Shown: positions 22,994 to 35,186 of the stretch, piece by piece
How the letters are laid out: each line of letters begins with the position of its first letter
How positions within the stretch are numbered: position 1 is the first letter of the stretch
Assembly: GCF_018873765.1 (NCBI RefSeq)
Contig: NC_057920.1
Coordinates: 11,359,307 to 11,423,306, forward strand
Direction: 5' to 3'
Length of the DNA: 64,000 nt
DNA from: Telopea speciosissima
Taxonomy: Eukaryota; Streptophyta; Magnoliopsida; Proteales; Proteaceae
Translations under genes and position numbers: made by a program
The notes under the pieces: model-generated
The model's database searches: none
What the model was told of the DNA's origin: nothing
Seen by the model: only the letters and a program-made list of their open reading frames with translations

Positions 22994-24020
22994 TGTTGAT
23001 TCCTACAGTTGAATATTTAGGGAATGGCCTAGATTGACCATGTCTAAAATTTCAACTTCAAATTTAATTATTTATCCTTTTATGTAATGCCAATTACCTC
23101 TCATGTATGTCAATGCATTCTATCTTAATTAGTTTTGTGCACATTTTTTATACTTGTGAATTTTTTTAATGGCTTATTTTACCACATGGCCAACTCTAAT
23201 TGGACTGAAACTTGACATGTGAGTAGGAGACTTTGGGGTCAATATGTCTACAAAATTCAACATAATTTGAATTGCCGCATGGTAGAATGGGTGGACATAG
23301 ATGCAATTCATTTGGTGCAATCCATCGGTAAAAATGGTGGGTGGGTGCCTAGATCTGCTATGTGGCAGATCATGTGGACTTGAAATTTTATGGGTAATTA
23401 GATCCTAAGGTCCTTTACTAACATGTCAAGTTTCAGCACAGTTGGAGTTGGCTATATGGCAAAATTAAGCAAAACAAAAAAAATTCGAAAGTGCTAATGA
23501 GTGCATTGGAATATGAAAAGAACATCGACATACACGAGAGCATATGGGAGAGTAAATGATTGAATTTAAGACTGAAATTTCATACATGGCCTATGTAGAC
23601 CATTTCCTAGATATCCAATTGTCAGAATTGTCACATCACTCCTCCGCGAGACAGAATAAATATCTCCATTCACCAATTTAGTCCATGGGTCGCAAACAAC
23701 ATTATCATCAGCTGTTGTCAACGAGAGGGCTTAGTCACTACATGACATGCCATAAATAAAGCTGTTAAGCTAATTAATAATGATCTACTTTTCAATTTCC
23801 AACATTAGAGAGAATTGTTTTTAGCTTGAGGTGTGTCTTTTTGACTCTTAAGTTTAGTTGATTATGACTTTTCTCACTTGATCGAGCTCCATCAATTCTT
23901 AGACTTAGGAGTGTCAATCTGTTGGTATCTGGTTGAGTCCGATTCCTTATCGATTATGGTATATTGGTTTCCAAATAGGTGTGGGCTCAACCTGAAATCC
24001 ATATTGGACATGTTACAAAC
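22994..24020. repeat. Dispersed repeat, copy 1 (pair at 35187)
   Basis: Begins TGTTGATTCCTACAGTTGAA and stays collinear with 35187-36330 through ATGTAATGCCAATKAC, GATCATGTGGACTT, TTAAGCTAATTAATAATGATC and GAGCTCCATCAATTCT. No coding frame. Possibly a non-autonomous element or an old segmental duplication. Confidence 0.75.
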
Positions 24021-24595
24021 TATTATGACACCAACAAGAATAGGATATTTGGGATGATGACAGAATAGGTTTGGATTTGGGTCCTCTGTAGCGCGATAGG
24101 GAGTGTAGCGCACCATACGACGGTCCACAGTATTTGGACACGTAGCCCAACACACAGACGGGGTGTTGGGCTGTGTGCCCAAACACTGTGGGCCGTTGGA
24201 TGTGCACTACACTCCCTATCGTGCTAAAGAGGAGCCCAATGCAATAGGTTTTTGGTTCCTTATCGGTTTTTCCATATTTTATATGTATTTTGGTTATTTG
24301 GGATGAGGACAGAATAGAAATAACACAATCAGTAAATATTATTGAAAAAAAACCTCCAAAATTTATCATTGGATTCAAATTTTTCTGGTTTTAAATCTGT
24401 TTTTTTGAGTTTTCTTGTTGGTTTTGGTTCAAGCAGTTGGCTTATTCGGCCACCCTCGGTTTTTTGGTCTTGGCCCTGACCGACTGTTATAACAGTATTA
24501 TTCGTATCCCTTTAAATTGAAACCGGAATGCTAAAGGTAACGGTTGGTACATTTTTCGGTTTTTTCGTCGGTTTGGATCCATATTTGACACCCTC
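23906..24595. mobile_element. hAT-type MITE with nested fold-back
   Basis: Ends TAGGAGTGTCAATCTG and the complement of ATATTTGACACCCTC. Interior of TTGGTTTCC and CGGTTTTT motifs. The fold-back at 24073 lies inside it. Its left part is shared with the repeat copy near 36100. Confidence 0.55.
24073..24242. mobile_element. Fold-back element with perfect 9-bp duplication
   Basis: Arms share CTCCTCT followed by TAGCNCGATAGGGAGTGTAG. A second inverted repeat around CCCAACAC tops the hairpin. Flanked by AATAGGTTT at 24064-24072 and 24243-24251. Confidence 0.9.
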
Positions 24596-24989
24596 ATTCA
24601 TTCTAACATTAGCTATTTATGTTGTTTGTGTTGAATTTGGGCTGTTTGTTCGAATAAAGTATATCCAATGTATTTATTAAGAAAAGGGGGGAAGATTTGT
24701 TACATAAAGTTTGAGAACTAAAACATCTAATTTTATGTACACATATTTGTAATCTATAAACTGCATATTAAAAGGAACTGGCGCTTTGCTTGCCACACCT
24801 TTTTTGGGATTTTTAATTTCAATATAGATTGGATTGGTTACCAATTATTATTATTATTTTTTCCTCCTTCATAAACTAAAAACTTTTCTTATTAGGAAAT
24901 AAATGTTCCTATTGTATTCTATATTTATATCTGGCAAAATAGGTTGTGATGTAGTAAAAATAACCCCTATCTAAGAGGGATGATGTGGA

Positions 24990-25195
24990 AATTAAAATTT
25001 TTTTACACGACATCCTCTACTTCCGCCTGCCCCAACTTCCATGTGACCCTCCACACAACGAGGCTCGTAAAGATCGCCTTGCCCCTGTTCGGGCAAGGTG
25101 CTCGGGCACGGGTAAGGCGATCTTTGCGCATCCCATTGTGTGTAGGGCGCACATGGAAGTAGGGGCAGGCGGAAGTAGAGGATCTGGACTCCAAG
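24990..25195. mobile_element. Fold-back element, ATCCTCTACTTCCGCC arms
   Basis: Arms ATCCTCTACTTCCGCCTGCC and complement GGCAGGCGGAAGTAGAGGAT are perfect. Inner inverted repeats AGATCGCCTTGCCC and GGTAAGGCGATCT follow. Target duplication not resolved. Confidence 0.82.
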
Positions 25196-25549
25196 TTTAG
25201 GGGCCCGGCGGCCATAGAGGGGTTAACACAAAGGCCCACGAAGGGGACCAACAGAGATCAATAGGGACCACACATCTTGGAAAGCAGCAAACTATACTAT
25301 TACTAATAAAATGGTGCATATGCCAAACACCGGTGCGTATTTAGAGGAGTTGATCCATTGACCAACCTTCAGACAACCTCTTAAGTGATAATTGCCAAAC
25401 CGTCAGGCCAAGATCCAAGTGTGCATGAAAATTTAATTTGAAGCATCGAAGAAATATTGTTTAAATTTCAAAATTTAGGTACCGCAGCATAATTTTTTCC
25501 TAAGGAGTATCAACAAATTTAGGTATATCATAGTGGAGATATTGAAAAT

Positions 25550-27360
25550 TGTCTTATGCTAATTTGCTCCGTATTCTCAGAGTTACTAGCCTCCATGAGT
25601 TACAAGCCTCCAACAACCATGGAGTGGAAATAGGCTATTCTGTTGTACACGTTATCGACAAAGTTTTCTTGGCTAGGGAATCAGCTACTGTGTCAATCTC
25701 CCTAGGAATTTTCTCGAACCTACATTCACTGAAGTAAGAGGTTAAATGAACAATATCCTCTACTATAGATTGAATCTACCACTAGGATATTGGTAGATGT
25801 ATGATTTAGGAAAATGCATAGCTCCTGACAATCAATTTCTACTATCAAAAACTCCTTGTATCCGTCAAAGCATCCAACAGACTCCCCTACCAAAATGCTA
25901 TTGAAATTTGCTGGTACCGACCATTGTCAGACATGAACTCCCCATAGGGAATTTTAGCAAAATATGGACTGGATCTTCTATACCTTCCCCACACCTTGGG
26001 CAACCACCATCAATGTGTGCTTTCTGTTGCACTAAATCACTCCTTGTAGCAAGGTCCTCTGAGCAAGTTCTCACAATTTTTTTTAATATCATAGCGTGAC
26101 AATGCCATATTTTCTCCATACTGAAACTGGGGTGCTTCTCTAGGCACTGAGCCACGAAGATGAAGCCTCTGTTGCCTTCTTTTGTTGAATGCAAAGCCCA
26201 TGACGCCTGGTTCGCCATCCCTGCTGTTAAGAAATCTCCCCTAGGAAAATAAAACTGCTTCATGAAGCGCGACCAAGCCGAATTAGGTTCATGAAAAAAT
26301 CTTCATGTCACTTTAGCTAGCATTCCCCTATTTTAAAGACAGGGTTCCAGAAAACCAAGGTCACCTTAGTCATTAGAATTACGCGTCCATTTTTAAGAAA
26401 TCCAATGAATTTTGTTGGAATTATCCTTTATCTCCCCAAAAGAAAGCAACAATTTCTTACGGATACTATTATAGTAAGACACTAGAAGTTTGAAATGAGC
26501 ATAAGTAAAGTTTGGCATTGAGAAGATAACAGATTTCAATAACAATTCCTTACTTGCTTAGGAGAGGTATTGTTGAGTCCACCCATAGAGACGATTGCTT
26601 GTCTGATCATTAAGCTCACGAAACAAGTCTATTTTTAAGACTCCAAAATCTGCAGGCAGGCCTAGGTATTTCCAAGGGCCATCATTATAAGGAATTTTTA
26701 AAATCCTTGAAAACCACCTCTTAAACTGAGACTGTGTATTTGAGATAAAAGACACTAGTGATTTCTTGAGATTAATTGCATGCCCACTAGCTCCGCAGTC
26801 GCCAAGGCATTCCTTTAAATCACAAACCTCCGTGAGATTAACTTTAGGAAACATTAGACAATCATTGGCGAAAAGAAGATGAATAATATGAGTGTCTCTA
26901 GATTTAGAATGCTACTGAGACTTTGTGCATAAATTGAGAAAAAAAAGAGTCACAGATAGAGGATCCCTTTGACGGATGCCCCTAGATGGAGTAAAAAAAC
27001 CCAGATCACCTCCATTGATAAAAAATGAAATACTGATGAAATTCCGATGAAAAACCCAACTGTAATAACATCCTCTCCATATAGCTTCATTATACTCGAT
27101 CATATGCATGCTTCATATCAAACTTGAGAGCCATAAAACTTTTTCTTTCATTTTTCCTCTTCTTTATATAGTGGAAGGTCTCATGTGCCATAAAGATGTT
27201 ATTAGAGATAATCCTATCCAGAATGAAAGCTGACTGCATTGGAGAGATTATGCGGGCAAAGCCTCGTTCAATCTTGAAGCTAAAATCTTGGTTACAACTT
27301 TCACTGCCACACCACAGAGGCTTATTGCGCGAAACTGATCCTCTCTCGCTCACATCTTAA
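25550..27360 (-). mobile_element. L1-type LINE, 5'-truncated, antisense in 2-ODD B intron 1
   Basis: Minus-strand frames in order: RT (27353-27090: ISPMQSAFILDRIISNN, LKFDMKHAYDRV), RT palm (27109-26912: FINGGDLGFFTPSRG, RQRDPLS), the connection region (26854-26558: GPWKYLGLP), a zf-RVT zinc-binding block (26263-25898: CPRCGEGIEDPVHIL), and an RNase H end near 25700-25620 (IPREIDTVADSLAKKTLS). Several frame breaks; dead. No endonuclease or ORF1. It accounts for most of the intron growth. Confidence 0.88.
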
Positions 27361-28179
27361 TATTTATCGTCATCCGTTCACCAAGTCTCTTATTTCATAA
27401 TTGTCAAATGTCCATCTCATCTAAACACAACTTTCTATCCACTGCCTCTTTCTCTTGTACCTCATCTCATAAAATCTGTCGTATTTAATTTCTCTCCCCA
27501 GTTAAACTTGAATTTAATTGAAACTCCCTATGTCATTCTATTCATTATTGCATATGGCAGTATGCATGGGTGTGTCTGAAAATTATTTACATCGTCATCT
27601 GTTTATGGGTAAACTTTTAAACCAATTTTTTTTTGGTAGGACTACTTATAAACCAATCTAATCTATATGGTCATTTGTTACTATAAAGATTTAAAATATG
27701 TTTGAAGTCTCAAAGTAGATGAGTCATGAGACATGGCAAGAACTATTGAAAAATCGAAGTAAGAAACTTATACATGGTGGGCTATATGGTCGGGTACCTC
27801 ATAACTTAATAGATGGTGGATCAAAGAAATCCCAACTTATCCAATAGCCAGCCTATACCAAATCATTGACCCTTGTGATTATGGGAGTAGTATGCTTGAA
27901 GGAACGGTCTATGAAACAGGCATGACGGTGAATCCAAGCCTTCGTCTGGTGGTTTGTCTGGTGGTTTGGCATTGCTCCCTTAGGAGAGTGTTAAGGGACA
28001 TGGTTAGTGGACCAAGTCCTCTTGACAACATCTTAGTCTCATTATTACTACGTACTTGTTTAATTGCTTTCCAAGAAGTGTGGCCCCTCTGGGTCCTGGT
28101 ATCCCCTTGTTGGACGTTGCATGGGTATTGTCCTACTGCTAACAATTTTTTTTTAAAAGGGACTGAATTTTACATCTTT

Positions 28180-28445
28180 TGATTGTCCCTTGTCTTTTTA
28201 TGAAAATTTTTGTAAGTTAGGGGTAAAAAGAGTTTTTAAAAATAATTATAAAATGGCTTATTACTATGTCATTAGCAAAAGCTATCATTGTTTATCTCTC
28301 CCCCACCCCCAAAAAAAAACTTTTGATTGTCCCTTGTCTTTTTATGAAAATTTTTGTAAGTTAGGGGTAATTATAAAATGGCTTATTACTATGTCATTAT
28401 CAAAAGCTATCATTGTTTACCTCCCACCCAAAAAAAAAAAAAAAA
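28180..28445. repeat. Tandem duplication, unit about 125-140 bp
   Basis: TTGATTGTCCCTTGTCTTTT begins both units (about 28180 and 28322). Both end in CTATCATTGTTTA, CTCCCACC and an A-run. The second lacks about 22 bp after TTAGGGGTAA. Confidence 0.85.
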
Positions 28446-29204
28446 AAAATTTAAAACTATCATTTATCCTGTACATTTTTCCAATCAATCAATCAATTTA
28501 TGAAATGATAGTATTCACCCCATTGGAAGAAAAAAAATGTGTTAGTATAAAAGGGCTAAGGTTACAAATTGATTTTTTGTTTTTGGACATAAGAAAATAA
28601 ATTTTGTTACCCTAAAGGTTCCTAGGAGAATCTCCTGGAGGCTACAAAGTGAGAGTATTTACAAGGAGAGTTTGACCCACCAAACTTTTGTCAACTTAAA
28701 GTCTAGAAGAGCCAGATGCCAGATGCCAGATAGTCGGCATATACATTTTAGTTACAAATTGATTGACATATTCAAGAATGTAAATAAGAAAATTTTTATT
28801 TTTTAAAAATAAATTATGGGAGCATTCATTAGAAAATCCCTTTTTTAAGAGTAAATTATGGGACCGATATCTGGTTAGAGTACCAATAATTGCCACATCG
28901 AAAATGGGCTTATAATTTTAAACATAATCAACCCAAACCATTCCTTGTACAGAAGGAGAAAGTTTTCCTTCATCACACCAAGTGTTCACAAACCCCTATC
29001 AGGTTTTAGTATGTTTCCAATAACACTCTGCTGTTAGGGTTTTAGGTGTGCAATCTTGAGATAACCTATCGAATTTTTGCACAAACGGCTTAATATTGTG
29101 TTGTTTTTTTAAAGGTGCTAGCTCACGAAGGGGTGTCACTAGGGACAAACCCACGAAAGGGTCAGCACAATAGACTCACAAGGGACCTGGAGGTACCCAC
29201 GAAG

Positions 29205-29330
29205 GACCAACATTTATTTTAAAAAAGACATGACTTGAAGCAAGCGATAGGGGAGGAGGGATCTCGAACTTGAGACCAACATACCCCAAGCACCACAATC
29301 AGTGGTCCCAACCATTAGTCCAAGACGGAT
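29205..29330 (-). mobile_element. Possible tRNA-derived SINE
   Basis: On the minus strand, TTGGACTAATGGTTGG resembles a pol III A box and GGTCTCAAGTTCGAGATCCC a B box about 45 bp later. The tail is short and T/A-rich. It ends about 80 bp before exon 2 of 2-ODD B. Confidence 0.5.
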
Positions 29331-29791
29331 GTCCCTGTGTTTGTTGTTAGATTCTCCTTGCTTGAGAGTATTGAGCCAATACCTAGTTGATGAAATGGAT
29401 GCGTAATGCAGGGAAGCGTGTGAAGAATACTGCCGAGCTGTGCAGAAGCTATCGTTTAAGCTGTTAGAAGTCATGTCCGTGAGCTTAGGCTATCCTGCAA
29501 AACAGTTATATGGTTGCTTCAAAGACCAAACCAGCTTTGCCCGTCTCAATTATTACCCTCCTTGCCCTTCACCTGAACTTGCTCTTGGCGTCGGCCGACA
29601 CAAAGATTCCGGTGCCCTTACCGTCCTTGCACAGGACAATGTAGGAGGTCTTGAAGTCGGGCGAAAGACAGATGGCGAGTGGGTCAGTGTCAAGCCCATC
29701 CCTGATTCTTACATTATCAACGTTGGGGACATTATGCAGGAAATGTACATAACAAATTTTCTCTCCCCCTTCTTGGCTCTTCCAGTGTATA

Positions 29792-30529
29792 AAAGGTATC
29801 AAAATCAAACTGAAACTGTTTATCAGAATTGAACAAAGTCGTTTACATCGGAATTGTGAAATCGTTTTAATAAATGGTTTAATTTTGATTTAAAAAGTGA
29901 ACCGTTGAATAAACTGTTTGGTTTTGATTTTAACCATTTAAATTGATTAAGTTTTGAATTATATATTAAATAAGGAGAAAAGTTCTTTGTGGGGGAGTGT
30001 ATCACCCATGCGAAATGACTAACCCGTCTCCCATGAAAAGCAAAAGTCCTTCCCCATAATGCCAATGCACGTGTTTTTATTGGATCCTGCATGCACAGGG
30101 GCCACGTTCCCTCATAGAGAATGTCAACCCATTTAATAAATAACATATAACACCTTACCAAATCTTTGGCATCCTCATGGCATGGTCTAATCACATATAG
30201 ATGAAATTATATATTTATGGTTTTTTTAAAAATAAGAATTCAAAATTCAATAAAATAGAAATTTTAAAATTCAAAATGATGGAGAAGCTTTATATTAAAT
30301 AGTTGTTTGGTTTTTTTATAAGAGAGTATGTTTATATTATATAAGATTATGATTTTTCTAATGAGGGTAGGTCTTTGGGTGCTCTATGAAACCGTTTAAT
30401 AAAAGGTTCGATTTTGATTTTATTATATAAAAATATTTAATAAATGGTTTGATTTTGGTTTTTACCTTTGACATCGTCACCTGAATCAAACCATAACATT
30501 TAACCGAAACGGCACCACTTAACACCCTT
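29792..30529. mobile_element. hAT-type MITE remnant filling intron 2 of 2-ODD B
   Basis: From AAAAGGTATCAAAATCAAAC to CACTTAACACCCTTA, with AAACCGTTT/AAATGGTTTG motifs at both ends. Its middle holds the fold-back at 29974-30130. The left end is uncertain. Confidence 0.5.
29974..30130. mobile_element. Fold-back element, second subfamily
   Basis: Begins GGAGAAAAGTTCTTTGTGGG and ends CATAGAGAATGTCAACCC, like the copy at 5698. Flanks ATTAAATAA and ATTTAATAA match at 7 of 9. Confidence 0.55.
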
Positions 30530-30539
30530 ATATTATATA

Positions 30540-30677
30540 CGGCTCATGTTCTCTGTGCCACAGTACAGGCTGCGCCCAAACACATGGGTCTGCCACTCAG
30601 GGGGGCAGGGTGGTCATTGCGCATAACCCCATGTGTCTGGGCACAGCCTGCGCCACCGATACAGAGAACATTCTCCC
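30540..30677. mobile_element. Fold-back element in 2-ODD B intron 2, 9-bp duplication
   Basis: Arms GTTCTCTGTGCCACAGTACA and the complement of CGATACAGAGAAC; same family as 5553 and 5905. Flanked by TATTATATA at 30531-30539 and 30678-30686. Lies 68 bp before exon 3. Confidence 0.85.
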
Positions 30678-31879
30678 TATTATATATATGTGTATTTGTG
30701 AATTTTAACAATAGAGTGGCTAAATGGAAATTTGGGTTTCTACAGGTTTGGAGCAACGACAGGTACGAGAGCGTAGAGCACAGGGTAGTGGTGAATTCGG
30801 AGAGGGAGAGGGAGAGGTTCTCTATTTCGTTCTTCTTCAATCCTTCACATTACGTGATTGTGAAACCTTTGGATGAGCTGGTAGAAATGGATGAGACTTC
30901 CAAGTATCAGGAATATAATTGGGGAAAGTTCTTCAGTAGGAGAAAACTAAGCGATTTCAAGAAGCTTGAAGTTGAAAACATCCAAATTACTCACTTTAAA
31001 GTTACCTGAATAAGCACTAGAGATCCATCGCCTCATCAGACCTTCCATATGAGCTGTGCTTGCTTGGAGAGTTAATAAATTAGCACTTAATAAATTTGAA
31101 CTCATACTGGTATCAAGGGTTTCATCATAAGCTCTGTTTAATAATGAATTTTGTACGAGTTCATAACAGTTATAGAGCAGTGAAAAGCTGTTTAGATCCA
31201 TTGCTCTTGCACCTACTCTTCCCCGACAGAAGGATGCAACTGCCGGCGTCACCGGCGGCGCCGGTGTCAGCTGTTGTTGCAAGTCAATCCAGTCCCCGAC
31301 TGATTCAGTCCAAGCCCGAGGGGATTTGGAAGGTGTAAAAGGGTGTAAATATGAATAACTACAACTACCATCAATTTTCTTTCTCCCAAATTAGAGGAAC
31401 AATAAGAACTAAGTTAATTAGAGCATAAACTTTCTTTTCCTGCAAGTGCCGGGAGAGTTGAAGGAAATCAATTCACCCACTACAGTTACGTTACAACCAC
31501 TATGAAATCAACGAATTTTAATGGGCACTGTTGTGGCAAGATCCGAACTGTGCTCTCCTGTGGTTGAACTGACATGCACAGAAGAACCAAACTAAGCAAT
31601 GGAGGACCGGTCTGAACTGAGTCATTCCAATGCCTAAGTTAGACCTCTCGCAACAGATAATTTTCAAAGTAGAGAAAGTAAGAAATGAATTCGCTCCTTT
31701 ACCTGTGTCGGGGATGGTAATTTATAGAGTTGAGGTGACCCCAAACGATGGTAGACCATTGCGGAGTGTTTCCTTTTTGAATATGTGGCGCCCCTGATGC
31801 AGATACACGTACTACCGTGGACTGAGCAGACCCAGTTGGGTATCCAAACCAAGATGAACCGGTTCTTGACCATATTCTT

Positions 31880-32150
31880 GTTTAGTAGGATATTTAGAAT
31901 TTATTTTATTTAGGAAAGATACGTTATCTTATATTTTGGGGTAGTTATTAGAATTATAGGGAAATTTCCAATTTGAGTTTTATTGAGTTTCTAATTTAGA
32001 TAGTCTAAGTTTTAAGAAATAATTAGGAGTCTTTTATTTTTCTTTATATGTGATGTAATTCCCCATCTTTACAGATTTGAAGAATGAATTGAGTTTATGG
32101 TTTGAGTAGCCTGAGAGCTGTGTGCGTGTTCACTCTTCTCTCCCCCCTCT
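31880..32150. mobile_element. Possible LTR-retrotransposon LTR remnant (fossil)
   Basis: The order of an AT-rich block, a GTGATGTAATTCCCC stretch, then GAATGAATTGAGTTTATG and a pyrimidine-rich tail resembles the end of a plant LTR. No internal coding region is attached. Family and age not determinable; weak call. Confidence 0.25.
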
Positions 32151-32575
32151 TCTTCTTATGCGATTTTTTCTCTCTTTACCCCCTGCAACTCTGATTTCTC
32201 CCTAGTTCCCTTATTCTCCTAAACCAAACCTCCACAATCCCCTCTAGCTGGACACTTGTTTGCTGGGAGGTCATGTGCAACTCTTTGCTTGGACAACGCT
32301 TAGCACCCAATCAACCAGAAACCAGAATGAGAGAAAAGAGAGAGGAAGAAGAAGAGAGAAGTGATGGAGAAGAACCGATCCAACAACAGAATCAATATCT
32401 ACTGGCACTGGACTCTACCACTATCGTGAATACACTTATTGACCACGATAGAGTTACTTGGTTCCACGTAACTCTAGAGTGGCCTTTCCTATTGCATTTA
32501 GACTTTTATCACATGTGAGAAACATATTCCTCTATATCCTCAGCAAACTCTTGTAACCTATCCGATTAGGGTTCT

Positions 32576-33860
32576 CTAAGGGTGTCAAACGGTGCGGTTT
32601 TGTTTATACGGTTCGGTTCAGTTCGATGCACATTTTGCAAGGTAGAAATCAAAACCGCACCAGATAAGAATTACCTAAAATTATAATCGTTTTATAGGTA
32701 GTGTGTTGCGTTGCGGTTTTAGCGATTTCTATTCGGTTTCTATTATCCGGTTTACATGCGATTTGTAATACATTCACAAATGGTTTGGTTTATGAGAGAA
32801 ATTATATTGTTTCATACACATCAAAGGGAAAAAGATGCAAAGGGGAAACTGAATCATTTAAAATGGCTCATAAAAAGAATTTAAATTTCAGAAACAATGT
32901 TGTCTAAAGGCTGAACTGATGAGTGATGACACAAGAATCCCAAAACTCCATTAACATTTGCAACTCACTTCAATAGCTCACACAAAAACCAGACCATCCA
33001 AACCAAAAAAACCCAACAGAATCCAAGTAAAACCATCGACATTCTAAGGTTCCCAGGTAGGAAATTTACCTTCAAGGCCAGTTAAAAGCACCATAGACCA
33101 AGATAGAGGTCCCGTAGAGAGAGAGAGAGAGATGCTGATATTTGGGATGGAAAAAGGGCCAACAGCTATGAAGTAAGGGAACTCAACTGCAACTCAGAGA
33201 TGAGACTGTGAGAGAAGACGAAGTGAGCGACTGAGGGCTGAGGTGGAGGCAGCCGGCGGTGTAAAAGAAAAAGTCATGTTCATCGAGATTCATGCCACCA
33301 TAGAAAGGATTTCGAAAAATAAAATAAAAATCATGGACTCACTTTCTGTGTTGAGACTTCATAGAATGTTTGAACGCGAGAAGGAAAGTCGTCTAGGTAA
33401 CTAAGGCCAATGTGAAAATGACTTATTATTATATTATTATTAAGGACTGCAATTGATTTGGCCTCGTTCATGCCATCTTGTCAAAACAACAATGATTCGA
33501 TGAATTAGCCAACTAATCCACCACTCAAGTTTCTTGATTTTTAATATAAGGGGTGTTGTCCTCACCTCCTTGGGTCAACCATCACTCAATCTCAAGCTAG
33601 TTGATCACTGTGACAGAGGTTTAGTGTGACATTACGTGAGGTGGCCGTCTTGCTGTGTGTGTGTGTGGGGGGGGGGGGGGTGTTTAGTCTGGCAATGTGT
33701 GTATACCCCTCGTAATTTAAGAAAAAAAAAGTTTCTTGACTTTTCTCCTCTGGAAGCTTGCTTGCATAGCTCGTCTCTGTAAGAGATGAGGAAAAAAGGG
33801 TTAAAAGGCAAGCTTTAACCCTTACATTGAAGAGACCAAAGAAAGAAAAGAAAACTGGAA
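32576..33860. other. No gene; partial motif repeat and simple repeats
   Basis: TAAGGGTGTCAAACGG at 32578 opens an hAT-type MITE whose right end I could not find. A short (TG)n followed by about a dozen G residues lies near 33655-33680. The flank 33780-33866 is the MES1 leader. Confidence 0.5.
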
Positions 33861-33866
33861 TTCAAT

Positions 33867-34939
33867 ATGGAAAGCAAGGGAGAAAAGAAGCATCATTTCG
33901 TGTTGATGCACGGAGCTTGTCATGGAGGTTGGTGTTGGTATAAGCTTGTCTCGCTGCTGAGATCGGCGGGTCATAAGGTCACTGCTCCTGATCTAGCTGC
34001 TTCAGGAATCAACCTAAAGCGAAAGGAGGAGATCCGTTCCATCTCCGACTACTTCCAGCCATTGATGGAGGTAATGGCCTCCCTTCCTCTAGCGAAAAAG
34101 TGATACTGGTGGGGCCATAGTATGGGTGGAATTAGCATCTCAGCTGCCATGGAGAGATTCCCTCACAAGATCACCGTCTCTGTTTTCGCTTCTGCTCTAA
34201 TGCCCCGTCCGGACTTCACTGTTTCCACTCTTAATCAAGAGGTAAAAGCTAATCATATATGCTCTGACGAAGGCAAACATTTCTTCAAACAGGTGGTGGT
34301 AGGAATATAGATGATAGAGATAGAGGTAGAGACGAGGATGGAATGTTTTTTTTCTTCTTATTTTATTTCCTTTGCCCACGTAATGGTTTAGTTTCCACCA
34401 ATTTTTTTATTTGCAGTTTTGCAAAAGAGTTTCAATGGTGGATTCCCAGTATTGGTTTGATGACGGGCCCGATAACCCACCAACTGCCCTCCTGTTTGGG
34501 CCAGAGTTCTTGGCCTCCAAGCTCTATCAGCTCTACCCTCGGGAGGTAACTATTACGACATAATATCAATTTGGATTTGAAACAGAAGCATGGGCTTTTG
34601 CACAGTTTTTTTTTTTCAGAATTTTGATAGAGAAGCTGCTTTGTTTGGTAACAGGATTTGGCACTGGCAAAGATGCTGGTGAGACCCATTAGTTTCAACG
34701 GCGGTGAAGAATTGCTGAAGGAAACAGAGGTGTCCATGGAGAAATACGGGTCGGTTAAGCGCGTATTCATTGTGTGCCAGGAAGATAAGTCGTTGGACGA
34801 GGATTTCCAGCAGTGGATGATCGGTAATACTCCGGTGACGGAGGTCAAGGTCTTTCCGGGTTCCGACCACATGGTTATGCTCTGTAAACCACTTGAGCTT
34901 TGCACCTATCTCCTCGACATCGCTGAGCGTTACTCTTAG
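33867..34939 (+). pseudogene. MES/SABP2-like methylesterase copy 1, probably broken
   Basis: Alpha/beta-hydrolase of the plant MES family, which de-esterifies methyl esters such as methyl salicylate and methyl jasmonate, or acts as a hydroxynitrile lyase or polyneuridine-aldehyde esterase. Exons 33867-34241, 34417-34545, 34655-34939, GT-AG, about 262 codons, the family's normal size. Visible: the oxyanion region HGACHGGWCW, the nucleophile elbow GHSMGG (about 34113-34130), the acid in CQEDK and the histidine in GSDHMVML. A 1-base loss near 34091 brings TGA at 34102, and a 1-base gain near 34111 restores the frame. Everything else is intact, so a recent death or a base-calling error are both possible. 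It is the closest relative of MES2. Confidence 0.75.
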
Positions 34940-34947
34940 GTGAAGGG

Positions 34948-35175
34948 TTAAAATCCTCTATAATGCGGGTATCTTGGGGCGCACCAATGTATGGGCGTGA
35001 GAGCTTGACACATGGAAGAAACTTCTTCCAATGGTGCAAACTCGATGTAAAGCAGATTTTTTTTTTCTTCTCGAGCTCAACACCGTTGGATGTCGCATCA
35101 TTCACATGTCTAGCATTCAGACCTACATTGCATGCACCGCAAGATTAGGGCACTACTGATGATTTTTTCCTGTTT
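34948..35175. mobile_element. Probable fold-back element just after MES1
   Basis: Begins AAAATCCTCTATAATGCGGG, 10 bp after the MES1 stop, and ends near TACTGATGATTTTTT, its rough complement. A central inverted match is seen at GAGCTTGACACATGGAAG and TCGAGCTC/CACATGTC. No clear duplication. Confidence 0.5.
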
Positions 35176-35186
35176 TGCAATCATGG

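Larger units (their letters stand above)
21511..31009 (+). pseudogene. 2-ODD B, broken copy with repeat-filled introns
   Basis: Paralogue of 2-ODD A with the same three exons: 21511 to about 21992, 29412-29739 and 30746-31009. Exon 2 is exactly the length of that in A (328 bp) and exon 3 likewise (264 bp); exon phases agree. Intron 1 has grown to 7.4 kb and intron 2 to 1.0 kb (about 100 bp each in A). The iron triad codons (GRHKDSG, SVEHRVVVN) and RxS survive. Exon 1 has a 1-base loss near 21748 (stop TGA at 21763) and a 1-base gain near 21830. The donor after exon 2 reads CAG|GAAATG instead of CAG|GT. Exon 3 gained a GAGAGG repeat adding Glu-Arg. Exons 2-3 might instead belong to a separate dead copy, but no second exon 1 lies between. 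Confidence 0.8.

Noticed and set aside
24073-24378. Minus-strand frames across 23892-24378 as genes
   Set aside because: They run through the arms of a fold-back element and motif repeats; palindromic arms create open frames on both strands.
28190-28600. A 136-codon frame with repeated CPLSFYENFCKLGV
   Set aside because: It reflects a noncoding tandem duplication with A-runs, not a repeat protein.
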